The translations under genes and the position numbers were made by a program. The notes beneath the pieces were generated by a model. It did no database searches. It saw only the letters and a list, made by a program, of their open reading frames with translations, and had not been told where the DNA came from. Source: Georgenia sp. SYP-B2076 (GTDB lineage: Bacteria; Actinomycetota; Actinomycetes; Actinomycetales; Actinomycetaceae). Taken from it: a stretch of DNA of 64,000 bases. Below are positions 10,279 to 18,172 of this stretch, piece by piece (positions within the stretch are counted from its first letter, which is position 1; each line of letters opens with the position of its first letter). Location of the stretch: positions 153,587-217,586 of the forward strand of contig NZ_RXOZ01000035.1 in assembly GCF_003991205.1 (NCBI RefSeq), written 5' to 3'.

Positions 10279-10848
10279 TTGTCCCAGCACTCGCCGGTCC
10301 AGGTCGCGCGCCCGCCCGCGGCGCTCCACTTCCGGCTCGTCCGGCCCGAGGAGCACGACGCGGTCGGTGAGCTGCTCCTCGCCGCGTACGACGAGTACGG
10401 CATGGGCGGGGCGTACCGCGCGCACCTCCGTGACGTCGCCGGCCGCGTGGCCGAGCAGGAGGTCTGGGTCGCCCTGGACGACGGCGGAACGATCGTCGGC
10501 ACGGTCGTCACGCCGCGCGAGGGGCGCACGCTCACCCCGCTCGCCCGGGCCGGCGAGCTCGACTTCCGCTTCCTGGCCGTCTCTCCGGCCGCGCGTGGCC
10601 GCGGCGTCGGCAGCGCACTGACGCGTCACGTGCTCGACGTCGCCCGGCGCCGCGGCGCCTCGGCGGTGGTGATGAACTCCGGGCCTCAGATGCTCGGGGC
10701 CCACGCCCTCTACCTCGGCCTGGGCTTCGTGCGGCTGCCCGAGCGCGAGACCGTCGTGGTCGCGGACGGCCGGCTGCTCGCCTTCGGCTACGCGCTCGTG
10801 GACCACCCGGCAGAGCCGGCGCGTGACGCCGGGCCGCTCGACGCGTAG
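10279..10848 (+). CDS. GNAT-family N-acetyltransferase
   Basis: A 189-residue acetyltransferase of the GNAT fold. The acetyl-CoA binding loop is visible as FLAVSPAARGRGVGSALTRHVLD (R/Q-x-x-G-x-G/A), followed by VVMNSG and LYLGLGFVRLPERE, the usual end of the fold. The start is TTG at 10279 because GAGGAGGAACCG stands five bases upstream; no other candidate has such a site. The acceptor substrate cannot be read. It is divergent from the YCII gene and is followed by a 27-bp repeat array. Confidence 0.88.
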   Translation: MSQHSPVQVARPPAALHFRLVRPEEHDAVGELLLAAYDEYGMGGAYRAHLRDVAGRVAEQEVWVALDDGGTIVGTVVTPREGRTLTPLARAGELDFRFLAVSPAARGRGVGSALTRHVLDVARRRGASAVVMNSGPQMLGAHALYLGLGFVRLPERETVVVADGRLLAFGYALVDHPAEPARDAGPLDA

Positions 10849-10889
10849 CCGCGACCGGCCGGGGGTGGCGACGTGGCCGGCCGTGGCGG

Positions 10890-11051
10890 GTGAGGCAGCG
10901 CGCCGTGAGGCCGGCGGTGAGGCGGCGCGCCGTGAGGCCGGCGGTGAGGCGGCGCGCCGTGAGGCCGGCGGTGAGGCGGCGCGCCGTGAGGCCGGCGGTG
11001 AGGCGGCGCGCCGTGAGGCCGGCGGTGAGGCGGCGCGCCGTGAGGCAGCGC
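10890..11051. repeat. 27-bp tandem repeat array, five full copies and a partial sixth
   Basis: The unit GTGAGGCGGCGCGCC GTGAGGCCGGCG starts at 10890, 10917, 10944, 10971 and 10998, with a degenerate sixth from 11025. Copies are nearly identical and include the palindrome GGCGCGCC. The array lies in the 277-bp gap between the GNAT gene and the small gene ending at 11126. It contains no spacers, so it is not a CRISPR. Because 27 is a multiple of three it stays open in several frames, but no good start or ribosome binding site supports translation. Confidence 0.93.
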
Positions 11052-11125
11052 GCGGCCGGCGCCAGGATCCCGCCATCCCCCGGCACAAGGTAAACGGTCT
11101 CCCGTCGCGGGCCGAGCGCCCTGCG

Positions 11126-11353
11126 CTAGATGGCCGTCAGGTGAGGTCCTGCCGCCGCGCCGCCGTATCCCGTGACGGGCACGTAGCAAACTCCGTCGGC
11201 GCAGTAGCCGGCGTCGGCACCCCCGAGGGTCTCGAGCGAGGTGCCAATCGCCTCGAGCGACGTGCCGAAGCTCTCGAGCGACGTGCCCAACTCGCGCGAC
11301 GCCGGGAGGCCGAGCCCCGCAACGGGCGCACCCGAAGGCGTGGTCGCGCTCAT
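11126..11353 (-). CDS. Unknown 75-aa protein with triplicated heptad and C-x4-C motif
   Basis: A small protein whose ATG overlaps the stop of the FrnE-type gene (ATGA, 11350-11353), so translation is probably coupled. After an Ala/Pro/Gly-rich start it has three heptads LGTSLES, FGTSLEA and IGTSLET, then LGGADAGYCADGVCYVPVTGYGG. The heptads are encoded by a 21-bp DNA repeat at about 11223-11290. The two cysteines separated by four residues could be a substrate for, or a partner of, the adjacent CPWC oxidoreductase. There is no signal peptide, and no peptide-modifying enzyme is adjacent, so a modified-peptide role is only a possibility. I do not recognise the family. Confidence 0.6.
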   Translation of the reverse strand: MSATTPSGAPVAGLGLPASRELGTSLESFGTSLEAIGTSLETLGGADAGYCADGVCYVPVTGYGGAAAGPHLTAI

Positions 11354-12102
11354 CGCGCGGTCTCCGGCTGCGCCGTCTCCGGCTGCGCCGTCTCCGCCTG
11401 GGCGCTCCCGGCGCTTCCCGGCTGCGGCGCCTCGGCGGTTCCCGGCTGCGCCGCCTCGGCGGCCATGTCCGCGCGGGCGCGGCGCAGCGCCTCGCCGAAG
11501 ATCTCGGGGCTCTGGGCGCCGGAGACGCCGTACTTCTCGCCGATGATGTAGAACGGCACGCCCTGGATGCCGATCTGCTGCGCCGCGGCGATGTCTGCCT
11601 GGACGGCCCCGGCGTAAGTGCCCTCGCGCAGCGCCCGGCCCACCTCGTCGGCGTCGAGGCCGGCCTCGACGGCCACCTCAACGAGGTCCTCGTCGTGGCC
11701 GACGTGCCTGCCCTGCTCGAAGTAGGCGGAGAAGAGCTTCTCCATGAGCTCGAGCTGCAGGCCCTTCGCCTTGGCGAGGTGGAGCACCTGGTGGGCCTTG
11801 AGGGTCTTGGTGTGCTTCACGCTGTCGAAGTCGTACGCGAGGCCCTCGCCGGCGGCCAGCTGCGTCATCTGGCCGAGCATCTGCGCCACCTGCTCCTTGG
11901 CCATGCCCTTGTGGCCGGCGAGGAAGTCGACCTCGCTGCCCTCGAAGTCGACGGGGGTGTCGGGGGCGAGCTCGAAGGAGTGATACTCCAGGGTCACCTC
12001 GCCGTCGAAGTCCGCCGCGGCCTTCTCGAACCGGCGCTTGCCGATGAAGCACCAGGGGCAGGCGATATCGGACCACACGTGCACGTTGATGGGTTCAGTC
12101 AT
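11350..12102 (-). CDS. DsbA-family oxidoreductase, FrnE-like
   Basis: A 250-residue cytoplasmic DsbA-like protein of the FrnE/2-hydroxychromene isomerase type. The redox motif CPWC is at residues 15-18 (SDIACPWCFIGKRRFE), an alpha-helical insert follows, and the cis-proline loop reads GIQGVPFYIIGEKYGVSGAQ. FrnE proteins act as disulfide oxidoreductases, some in oxidative-stress defence. The C-terminus has a repeated AETAQPETAQPETAR tail not expected in the fold. The start is taken as MTEPINV (12102); an in-frame start at 12117 is possible and neither has a strong ribosome binding site. The stop overlaps the start of the 75-residue gene. Confidence 0.92.
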   Translation of the reverse strand: MTEPINVHVWSDIACPWCFIGKRRFEKAAADFDGEVTLEYHSFELAPDTPVDFEGSEVDFLAGHKGMAKEQVAQMLGQMTQLAAGEGLAYDFDSVKHTKTLKAHQVLHLAKAKGLQLELMEKLFSAYFEQGRHVGHDEDLVEVAVEAGLDADEVGRALREGTYAGAVQADIAAAQQIGIQGVPFYIIGEKYGVSGAQSPEIFGEALRRARADMAAEAAQPGTAEAPQPGSAGSAQAETAQPETAQPETAR

Positions 12103-12242
12103 GCCGGGTCCAACCACCGCGCGCCCCCTATCATTCCGGGCCGGTCCGGTCCGGCGTCGGGCCGGGGGGAGGCGGCTGCCCGATGCCCGTGCTCCCGCCC
12201 CGGGGGCCTTGGCGATCGCCCGGCAATGAGATGTGATGGGGC

Positions 12243-12539
12243 ATGACCTTCTGCTCGCACCTCGACACCATCGACCACGGCGTCACCGCAGACGGCGCCC
12301 CGGGGTGCGTGGACTGCCTGGCGATGGGCGGGCAGTGGCTGCACCTGCGCGCCTGCCAGCAGTGCGGCCACATCGGTTGCTGCGACTCGTCGCCGAACCG
12401 GCACGCCCGCGTCCACAGCCACGACGTCGGTCACCCCGTGGTCCGCTCCTACGAGCCCGGGGAGGCCTGGTACTACTGCTTCCCCGAGGACGTCACCTTC
12501 GAGCTCGACGGCGCACCACCCGCGCCGTCGCACGCGTGA
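12243..12539 (+). CDS. UBP-type zinc finger protein
   Basis: A 98-residue protein that is essentially one UBP-type zinc finger: paired Cys/His ligands appear in CSHLD, GCVDC, LRACQQCGHIGCCDSS, NRHARVHSHDVGHPVV and a final WYYCFPED. In eukaryotes this finger binds the ubiquitin C-terminus; bacteria lack ubiquitin, and the role of the actinobacterial forms is unknown. The ATG at 12243 has GATGGGG just upstream. It ends three bases before the thioredoxin-fold gene, so the two are probably cotranscribed. Confidence 0.9.
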   Translation: MTFCSHLDTIDHGVTADGAPGCVDCLAMGGQWLHLRACQQCGHIGCCDSSPNRHARVHSHDVGHPVVRSYEPGEAWYYCFPEDVTFELDGAPPAPSHA

Positions 12540-12542
12540 GCC

Positions 12543-13382
12543 ATGTCCGACGGCACGGAGCGACGCCCGATGGCGCGCGCCGACGCGGACGCGGCAGAGG
12601 CCCCGGACCAGGTCGAGGTGCTCGCCGAGGGGGACGGCGACGCGGGGCGGCACGTGGAGGAGGCGCGCGAGTTCCCCGAGCACGGCGTCTCCGCGGAGGC
12701 ATGGGACGTGTGCGAGCCGCCGGCGCCCGGGGCGCTCTTCGCGACGGGCGAGCGTGGGCGCGAGCCGGGGGAGCGACCGACGCCGCACCAGCCCGCGGTC
12801 CCGGTCCGCCACCTCCGGGGCAACCCCGATGCTGCGGTGACCGTCGTCGAGTACGGCGACTTCGAGTGCCCCTACTGCGCGGCGGCCGCGCCGGTCCTGC
12901 ATGAGGTCGTCGACGGCTCGGACGGCGGCGTCCGGCTCGAGTTTCGCAACTTCCCGCTCGCGCAGGTCCATCCTTACGCGCTCACCGCGGCGCTCGCCGC
13001 CGAGGCGGTCAGCCCGTACGGGGTGTTCTGGGAGATGCACGACCTGCTCTTCACCCATCAGGACCGCCTGCGCGACGTCGACCTGCGCAGCTACGCCGAG
13101 TCCCTCGGCGTCGACGGCGACGCTGTGGTCGGCGACCGGGCCCAGGTCTTCGGTGACCGGGTCGAGGCCGACTTCGCCTCCGGCGTCGAGCTGGGGGTGC
13201 GGGGGACGCCGTGGTTGTTCGTGAACGGCGAGCACTACCTCGGTCGCATGGAGGTCGCGGCGCTGCGCCAGGCCACCTCGGCAGCCCTCGCCCCGCGCCG
13301 CGTCGGCGGTCTCCGTCCCCGCGGGGACTCACCGCCCCGGCGCCGGCTCGTACCACGGCCGTGGGGGCAGCGTCGGGACTGA
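12543..13382 (+). CDS. Thioredoxin-fold (DsbA-like) protein with CPYC motif
   Basis: A 279-residue protein. The first 85 residues are acidic and low in complexity; from residue 88 it is a DsbA-type thioredoxin fold with CPYC at 109-112 (EYGDFECPYCAAAAP), the helical insert FPLAQVHPYALTAALAAEA and the cis-proline GVRGTPWLFVNGE. This domain is also found fused to the C-terminus of NhaA antiporters. Here it is a separate gene facing nhaA, and the last 54 bp overlap the 3' end of nhaA in antisense. No signal peptide is seen, so it is probably cytoplasmic. Confidence 0.88.
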   Translation: MSDGTERRPMARADADAAEAPDQVEVLAEGDGDAGRHVEEAREFPEHGVSAEAWDVCEPPAPGALFATGERGREPGERPTPHQPAVPVRHLRGNPDAAVTVVEYGDFECPYCAAAAPVLHEVVDGSDGGVRLEFRNFPLAQVHPYALTAALAAEAVSPYGVFWEMHDLLFTHQDRLRDVDLRSYAESLGVDGDAVVGDRAQVFGDRVEADFASGVELGVRGTPWLFVNGEHYLGRMEVAALRQATSAALAPRRVGGLRPRGDSPPRRRLVPRPWGQRRD

Positions 13383-14708
13383 GGCCGTGTCCGGGCTGCA
13401 CAGCGACGAGCGCTCGCCGAGCGTGCGCAGGACGAGGGTGCCGAGCGCGGCGGCGACCAGGGAGCCGACGAGGATCCCGATCTTCGCCTGGTCCTGGAGC
13501 GCCGGGTCCCTGAACGCGAGCCCCGTGATGAACAGCGCGATGGTGAAGCCGATCCCGGCGAGGGTCGCCCCGCCGACCAGGTGGGTGTAGCGCACCCGGC
13601 CCGGGAGGACGCCCCACCCGGCGCGCAGGGCCAGGGTGGCGCCGGCGGTGATGCCGACGGTGTTGCCGACGAGGAGGGCGACGACGACGCCGAGGGTCAC
13701 GGGCGAGGCGGCGGCCGCGCGCAGCGTCGCGCCGTCGAGCGAGACGCCGGCGTTGGCGAGGCCGAAGACGGGGACCACGAGGAACGCGGACCAGGGGTGC
13801 AGCACGTATGTCAGGCGGGCGTTGGCCGGGACGGCCGCCCGGGCGGCCAGGACGGCGAGGTTGACCCGCTCCGCGTCGGGCTGCTCCTGCACGGCCCGGC
13901 TGTAGGTGGGCACCTGGTCCACGTTCTCCTGCTGCGGCGGGCGCGCCGGGATTAGGAGCCCGAGCAGGACCCCGGCGAGGGTGGGGTGCACCCCGGACTC
14001 GTGCAGTACCAGCCACAGGAGCACCCCGGCGAGCAGGTACGGGCTCAGGCGCCAGACCCGCATCCAGCGCATCGCGGCGAGGACGACGACGACGGCGCCC
14101 GCCGTCGCCAGCGCCGGCAAGGACAGGCCCTCGCTGTAGAACACGGCCATCACGGTGATGGCACCGAGGTCGTCGACGATCGCGAGGGTGAGCATGAACA
14201 GGCGCAGCCGGTCCGGGCACCGCGGGCCGACGAGGGCGAGGACCCCGATGACGAACGCCGTGTCGGTGGACATCGCGATGCCCCAACCGCGGGCGGCCTC
14301 CCCGGCGGGGTTGAACACCGAGTAGATCACCGCGGGCGCGAGGAGCCCGCCGACCGCGCCGAGGGCGGGCACGGCGACGGCGCGCCGGTCGCGCAGCTCG
14401 CCGGTGGTCAGCTCGCGGGTGATCTCCAGACCGACGACGAGGAAGAACACCGACATGGCGGCATCGTTGACCCAGCCGTGCAGGTCGAGGTGCACCGTGA
14501 GGTCGCCCAGGCGGAGGTCGGCGGGCGCGTCCCAGAGCTGGTGGTAGGTCTCGGCGAAGGGGGCGTTGGCCCACACGAGCGCGATGACGGTGGCGGCGAG
14601 CAGGAGCGCGGCGCCGCCGGCCTCGGTCGCGAGGAAGCGGCCCAGGGCCGGGGAGGGTGCGGGGACGCGGACGCGGGGGGCCGGCCCGGGCCGTGGTGCC
14701 TGGGTCAT
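13329..14708 (-). CDS. nhaA: Na+/H+ antiporter NhaA
   Basis: A 459-residue inner-membrane Na+/H+ antiporter with about eleven or twelve hydrophobic helices. NhaA hallmarks are FFLVVGLEITRELTTGELRDRRAVAVPALGAVGG, the ion-binding segment STDTAFVIGVLALVG and LAIVDDLGAITVMAVFYS with the paired aspartates, and the late FGLANAGVSLDG. It exports Na+ or Li+ in exchange for protons and supports pH homeostasis. The ATG at 14706-14708 follows CTGGAGG at good spacing. The 3' end overlaps the convergent thioredoxin-fold gene by 54 bp. The C-terminal tail is Pro-rich with no fused thioredoxin domain. Confidence 0.96.
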   Translation of the reverse strand: MTQAPRPGPAPRVRVPAPSPALGRFLATEAGGAALLLAATVIALVWANAPFAETYHQLWDAPADLRLGDLTVHLDLHGWVNDAAMSVFFLVVGLEITRELTTGELRDRRAVAVPALGAVGGLLAPAVIYSVFNPAGEAARGWGIAMSTDTAFVIGVLALVGPRCPDRLRLFMLTLAIVDDLGAITVMAVFYSEGLSLPALATAGAVVVVLAAMRWMRVWRLSPYLLAGVLLWLVLHESGVHPTLAGVLLGLLIPARPPQQENVDQVPTYSRAVQEQPDAERVNLAVLAARAAVPANARLTYVLHPWSAFLVVPVFGLANAGVSLDGATLRAAAASPVTLGVVVALLVGNTVGITAGATLALRAGWGVLPGRVRYTHLVGGATLAGIGFTIALFITGLAFRDPALQDQAKIGILVGSLVAAALGTLVLRTLGERSSLCSPDTASVPTLPPRPWYEPAPGR

Positions 14709-14943
14709 CGGCGGCCTCCAGACGTGGACCTCTCGGGCGCTCGCGGCCAGGCTACGCCGCGCCGGTGGCCGGGCCGGGATTCGTCCGACGGCGGTACGGC
14801 CAGCCTGCGCGCCGGCGGCCGGGGCAAAGGGACCCGGGCGGCATCGTCCCGAACGGCCCCGACGGTTCGGACGCGAGACACGTGGAGGTCCGCACCCTGC
14901 CGGTGCGGACCTCCAGGTGGTGCGCCGAGCGGCGCCGGCGTCC

Positions 14944-15888
14944 CTATCGACGGAAGACGCTGAGGAGGAACTCGAGAACGAGCCGCTCGAAGTGACCGAG
15001 CTTCTCGCGTGCGGGCTTCTCCTCCTCCGACGCCGCCGGCCCGTCGGCGGGAGCCTGCTCCTCCTCGGCGGGCGCCTGCGCGCCGTCTCCAGCGGCCTCG
15101 TCGGCGGGCGCGGTAGGCGCCGGGTGCTCGGCGGAAGCGGGCTCCTCGGAGGAAGCCGGCTCCTCAGCGGGCGCGGGATCCGCACCCTCGGCGGGCTCGG
15201 TCGCCGGCTCCTGCTCGGCGGGCTCCTTCGCCGGCTCCTGCTCGGTAGCGGCCTCGGGCGCCGGCACCGGCATCGGAGCCAGGGCGGGCTCCTCGGCGGG
15301 CGCGGCCGGGGCGGGCTGCTCGATGGGGGCGGGGGCGAGCTCAGCGTCGCCCGGCAGGGCGCCGGCGTAGCTTCCGAAGTTCTGCGTGGCGTACACCTCG
15401 CCGCCGGCGTTCTGCGCCACGCCGACGCCCGTGTGGGTGGCCTTGGGGTCGAGCAGGTTGCGGCGGTGACCCTCGGAGTCGATCCAGCCGTCGACGAAGA
15501 CGCCCGCCATCTCCGCCGTGCTGTAGCCGGAGAGGTACGCGACGTTCTCGGACCAGCTCGAGGCTCCGGCCGGCATCTGCTGGCCGTACTGGGGGTTGTG
15601 CGACATGTTCGACTGGGCGGCCTGCGTCTCGCTCCACCCACGTGCGAGCGCGTCCACGGCGGAGTTGCGCGTCAGGGGGGCCACGCCCTGCGACTGCCGG
15701 TACTCGTTGATGCGGTTGAAGACCTCGGCCTCGACCTCGAGCGTCCAGGCCGCCTGCGTGGCGGTGATGACGGGGCTCGGGGCCGGCGAGGCGAAGGCCG
15801 GGGCGGTGGCGAGGCCCACCGGGATCGCGACTGCGGCCGCGGCGACGGCGGCGAGGGTGCGGCGGTAACGGGCGGACTGGACGGACAA
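14944..15888 (-). CDS. Secreted CAP-domain protein
   Basis: A 314-residue exported protein. The start is TTG (15886-15888), preceded by CGGAGA, and the product begins LSVQSARYRRTLAAV, a Sec signal peptide cut near AFA-SPAPS (residue 33). Residues 45-165 form a CAP (SCP/PR-1) domain with FNRINEYRQSQGVAPLTRN, WSENVAYLSGYS and DSEGHRRNLLDPKATHTGVG. A long Ala/Pro/Glu linker follows, probably spanning the wall. The protein ends with an amphipathic stretch, GHFERLVLEFLLSVFRR. Bacterial CAP proteins are secreted, and some act on the envelope; the role here is unknown. An inverted repeat lies in its upstream region. Confidence 0.88.
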   Translation of the reverse strand: MSVQSARYRRTLAAVAAAAVAIPVGLATAPAFASPAPSPVITATQAAWTLEVEAEVFNRINEYRQSQGVAPLTRNSAVDALARGWSETQAAQSNMSHNPQYGQQMPAGASSWSENVAYLSGYSTAEMAGVFVDGWIDSEGHRRNLLDPKATHTGVGVAQNAGGEVYATQNFGSYAGALPGDAELAPAPIEQPAPAAPAEEPALAPMPVPAPEAATEQEPAKEPAEQEPATEPAEGADPAPAEEPASSEEPASAEHPAPTAPADEAAGDGAQAPAEEEQAPADGPAASEEEKPAREKLGHFERLVLEFLLSVFRR

Positions 15889-15899
15889 GAGAGTCTCCG

Positions 15900-15924
15900 T
15901 TTGTGACGATGGGAAGGTCACAAA
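15900..15924. promoter_or_regulatory. Inverted repeat upstream of the CAP-protein gene
   Basis: TTTGTGAC (15900-15907) and GTCACAAA (15917-15924) are perfect 8-bp arms with a 9-bp spacer, 12 bp upstream of the TTG start. It may be an operator or an mRNA hairpin. The TGTGA and TCACA cores are 11 bp apart rather than the 6 bp of a CRP/GlxR site. Confidence 0.45.
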
Positions 15925-16134
15925 AGGGTAACGGCAATCAGGACGCTCATCGTCCCGTGCCCGGGGTGCGGCGAGTAGCGACGCCGGTACGTCGCCGCGG
16001 GCCAGCATCGATGCCGCCTGAGGGTGCGCGACCGGCCCGCGAACGTGCGGAAGGTCACGTGGGTGCCGACCACCTGACATTCGCCCTCACACCGGGGCGC
16101 TTTCGACCCCTGCGCCGTTCGGTGCTGACGGCAG

Positions 16135-16175
16135 CACGTTCGCCTCGCGGGGCGCGTGCCAGCGAGGCGAACGTG
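16135..16175. terminator. Strong hairpin terminator after the HNH gene
   Basis: CACGTTCGCCTCGC (16135-16148) pairs perfectly with GCGAGGCGAACGTG (16162-16175) around a 13-base loop, beginning eight bases beyond the stop of the HNH endonuclease gene. There is no U-tract. The rest of the 294-bp gap up to the CAP gene holds no other gene that I can see. Confidence 0.75.
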
Positions 16176-16182
16176 ATCCGGT

Positions 16183-18135
16183 TCAGAAGGGTGGGTTGGG
16201 GTCCTGGCCGGGTGGGATGTCGTCGTCCCAGAGGCCGGCCGGTGGGGGTGGCGCCGGTCGTGCGGCGGCCCTGTGCGGTGGTGGGGCGGGCGGGGCTGTG
16301 CCGTCGGCGGACGGCGGGGGTGGCCCATTTGTGGGGACGCCGGGGCGCGGGGCGCCGGACGTCGTGGTGCTCGTCCCGGCGCCGCCTGCCCGGGAGGTCG
16401 TCCCCGCCCCGGTCGGTCCCGCCTCCGTCGTCCCTAAACCGGTGCTGGCCGGGATGTTCGCGGTGGTGGGGCTGGGGGGCCAGGAGGCGGCCAGGACGGT
16501 GCCGAGGTCGCCGGGCACAGGGCGCGGCGGGGTCAGCGCGTCCGGGGTGCGCCCCGCCCGGGCGGGGCCTGGTCTTCGGTGTGTGGTGCCGATGTGGCGC
16601 CCGTCGCGGTAGTGGAAGTCGAACCCGTCGGCCAGGATCGTGATGCGGATGTCCTGGTCGTGGACACGGTGATGGTGGTACGTGCACAGCGTGCACCCGT
16701 TCTCCACCGAGGTCGGGCCGCCGTGGGAGAAGTGCCAGATGTGGTGGACCTCGCACCAGGACGCGCGCAGCGTGCACCCGGGCCACTGGCAGCTCCGGTC
16801 CCGGCTGGTCACCCCCCGGCGCAGCTCCTTGGTGTAGGTCCGCACGGACTGGCCCACGTCCAGCGGCACGGCCTGGGCGTCCATCACGATGCGGGTCAGC
16901 TCGCAGTCACACATGAGCCGCTCGAGCTCGCCGAGCGGGACGAGGGAGCCGTCCTCGAGCTCGGCCGGGGCCACGTCTGGCAGCAGCGGCACCGGTGCCA
17001 GGATGGGCAGCACGGGGGCGATCACCCCACCGCACCCCACCCCGGGGCTGGCGCCGGGGTCGGGGCGGAAGGCGGTCCCGGCGGCCCCGGCCGCGCTCGC
17101 GGCGTCCTCGATCGCGCGGCGGTCGCCGGCCTCGATGGCTTGGCGGCGCCGGCGCAGCGCGGTCCAGGTCTCCTCGGTGGCCAGCACGGCTAGGTGCGGG
17201 CGGACCTGCGCCCCGTTCAGGTCCGCCCCGACCTGCAGGACGCGGGCGGCCATGGTCACCAGGGCGTCGGCGCGGCGCTGCTCACGGGTACGGTCATCCC
17301 CGGCAGCCAGGGTCCCCACGACCGCGTCCAGCGCGGTGTCCACGATCGTGCCGCCCACGTCGTCGAGGAACCAGGTCCCGGCCCGCCCGCCCGCCCCGCG
17401 CCGGGACGTCACCGACCGGCGCCGCCACACCGCCGCGAACGAGGCCTGCGCGGCCTGGGCGTCGATGCCCGCGGCCACCGCCTTGGCCGCCCGGGCCAGC
17501 TCGGGCGCCGAGAGCTCCTTGGCCCGCTCGACCAGGTCGGCCGCCACCCCGTGGTCCAGGGCGTCCTTGACCTCCGCCGAGGCACCCGCGCGCAGCCGGG
17601 TCAGGGCCTTGGCGTGCTCGAGGTTCAGGTCCCCGTCCGCCACGGCCCGGGCGACCTCGGGCATCGCCGCCAGGCCCTCGGCGACCTGGAGCTCACCGGC
17701 CGCGGGCCCACGCCCGGTCCCGGTCACCCGGGCCCGCCAGTCCGTGAAGTCCCGGTCCAGCCCGATGCCCCAGCGCCCGTCCTCCTTGTGCGCGAGGAGC
17801 ACACCGCCTCGGTACACCGTCAGCTCCCGGATGGCCGCGTCCACCCCAGCGATCATGCGTTCGCGCTCACCGTGCTCCCACCCCGACGCCCCGCTCCCCG
17901 GCGCCCCGAGCGCCAGCGCCGCCACCGCCGCCCGCACCCCCGCCAGCAACACCGTCGGCCCCACCAGTGCGCCGATGGCACCCGGCGCCTCGGCGGTGTC
18001 GGCGGCGTCCCCGCTCGCAGCGGCGAGCCCCGGGCCAGCAGCGGCGTCCCCGCCGGCAAGGGCGAGGGCGGCCGGCGGCCGCGTGCCATCGGCCGCGGTG
18101 GCCTTCACGCCCTCCCCGACGGGCAGTGCCGCCAT
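16183..18135 (-). CDS. DUF222 / 13E12-type HNH endonuclease
   Basis: A 650-residue protein with an Ala-rich N-terminal DUF222 (13E12 repeat) region and a C-terminal HNH nuclease domain around residues 450-500: SRDRSCQWPGC, WCEVHHIWHFSHGG, ENGCTLCTYHHHRVHD. Zinc-binding cysteines and the catalytic histidines are intact. The last 150 residues are a Pro/Thr/Gly-rich tail. These genes are abundant in actinobacteria, often in several copies, and may be mobile; their target is unknown. ATG 18135 follows GGGGGTGAGGGAG; GTG 18150 is an alternative. A LexA-type box lies at 18157-18172, predicting induction by DNA damage. Confidence 0.9.
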   Translation of the reverse strand: MAALPVGEGVKATAADGTRPPAALALAGGDAAAGPGLAAASGDAADTAEAPGAIGALVGPTVLLAGVRAAVAALALGAPGSGASGWEHGERERMIAGVDAAIRELTVYRGGVLLAHKEDGRWGIGLDRDFTDWRARVTGTGRGPAAGELQVAEGLAAMPEVARAVADGDLNLEHAKALTRLRAGASAEVKDALDHGVAADLVERAKELSAPELARAAKAVAAGIDAQAAQASFAAVWRRRSVTSRRGAGGRAGTWFLDDVGGTIVDTALDAVVGTLAAGDDRTREQRRADALVTMAARVLQVGADLNGAQVRPHLAVLATEETWTALRRRRQAIEAGDRRAIEDAASAAGAAGTAFRPDPGASPGVGCGGVIAPVLPILAPVPLLPDVAPAELEDGSLVPLGELERLMCDCELTRIVMDAQAVPLDVGQSVRTYTKELRRGVTSRDRSCQWPGCTLRASWCEVHHIWHFSHGGPTSVENGCTLCTYHHHRVHDQDIRITILADGFDFHYRDGRHIGTTHRRPGPARAGRTPDALTPPRPVPGDLGTVLAASWPPSPTTANIPASTGLGTTEAGPTGAGTTSRAGGAGTSTTTSGAPRPGVPTNGPPPPSADGTAPPAPPPHRAAARPAPPPPAGLWDDDIPPGQDPNPPF

Positions 18136-18156
18136 CTCCCTCACCCCCACTCATCT

Positions 18157-18172
18157 TCGAACGGATGTTTGA
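18157..18172 (-). promoter_or_regulatory. SOS box (LexA site) of the HNH gene
   Basis: TCGAAC-GGAT-GTTTGA matches the actinobacterial SOS box TCGAAC-N4-GTTCGA with one mismatch. On the minus strand a -10 box TAACCT (18178-18173) abuts it, so the predicted transcript start falls inside the box, the right geometry for repression. Confidence 0.75.

Noticed and set aside
10890..11051. CRISPR array.
   Set aside because: The units are directly adjacent with no variable spacers, and no cas genes are present.
10823..11551. A plus-strand open frame of repeated EAARREAGG units across the 27-bp array.
   Set aside because: No ribosome binding site or recognisable domain, and it overlaps two coupled minus-strand genes. 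The open frame results from the repeat length being a multiple of three.
15900..15924. CRP/GlxR binding site.
   Set aside because: TGTGA and TCACA are 11 bp apart instead of 6.
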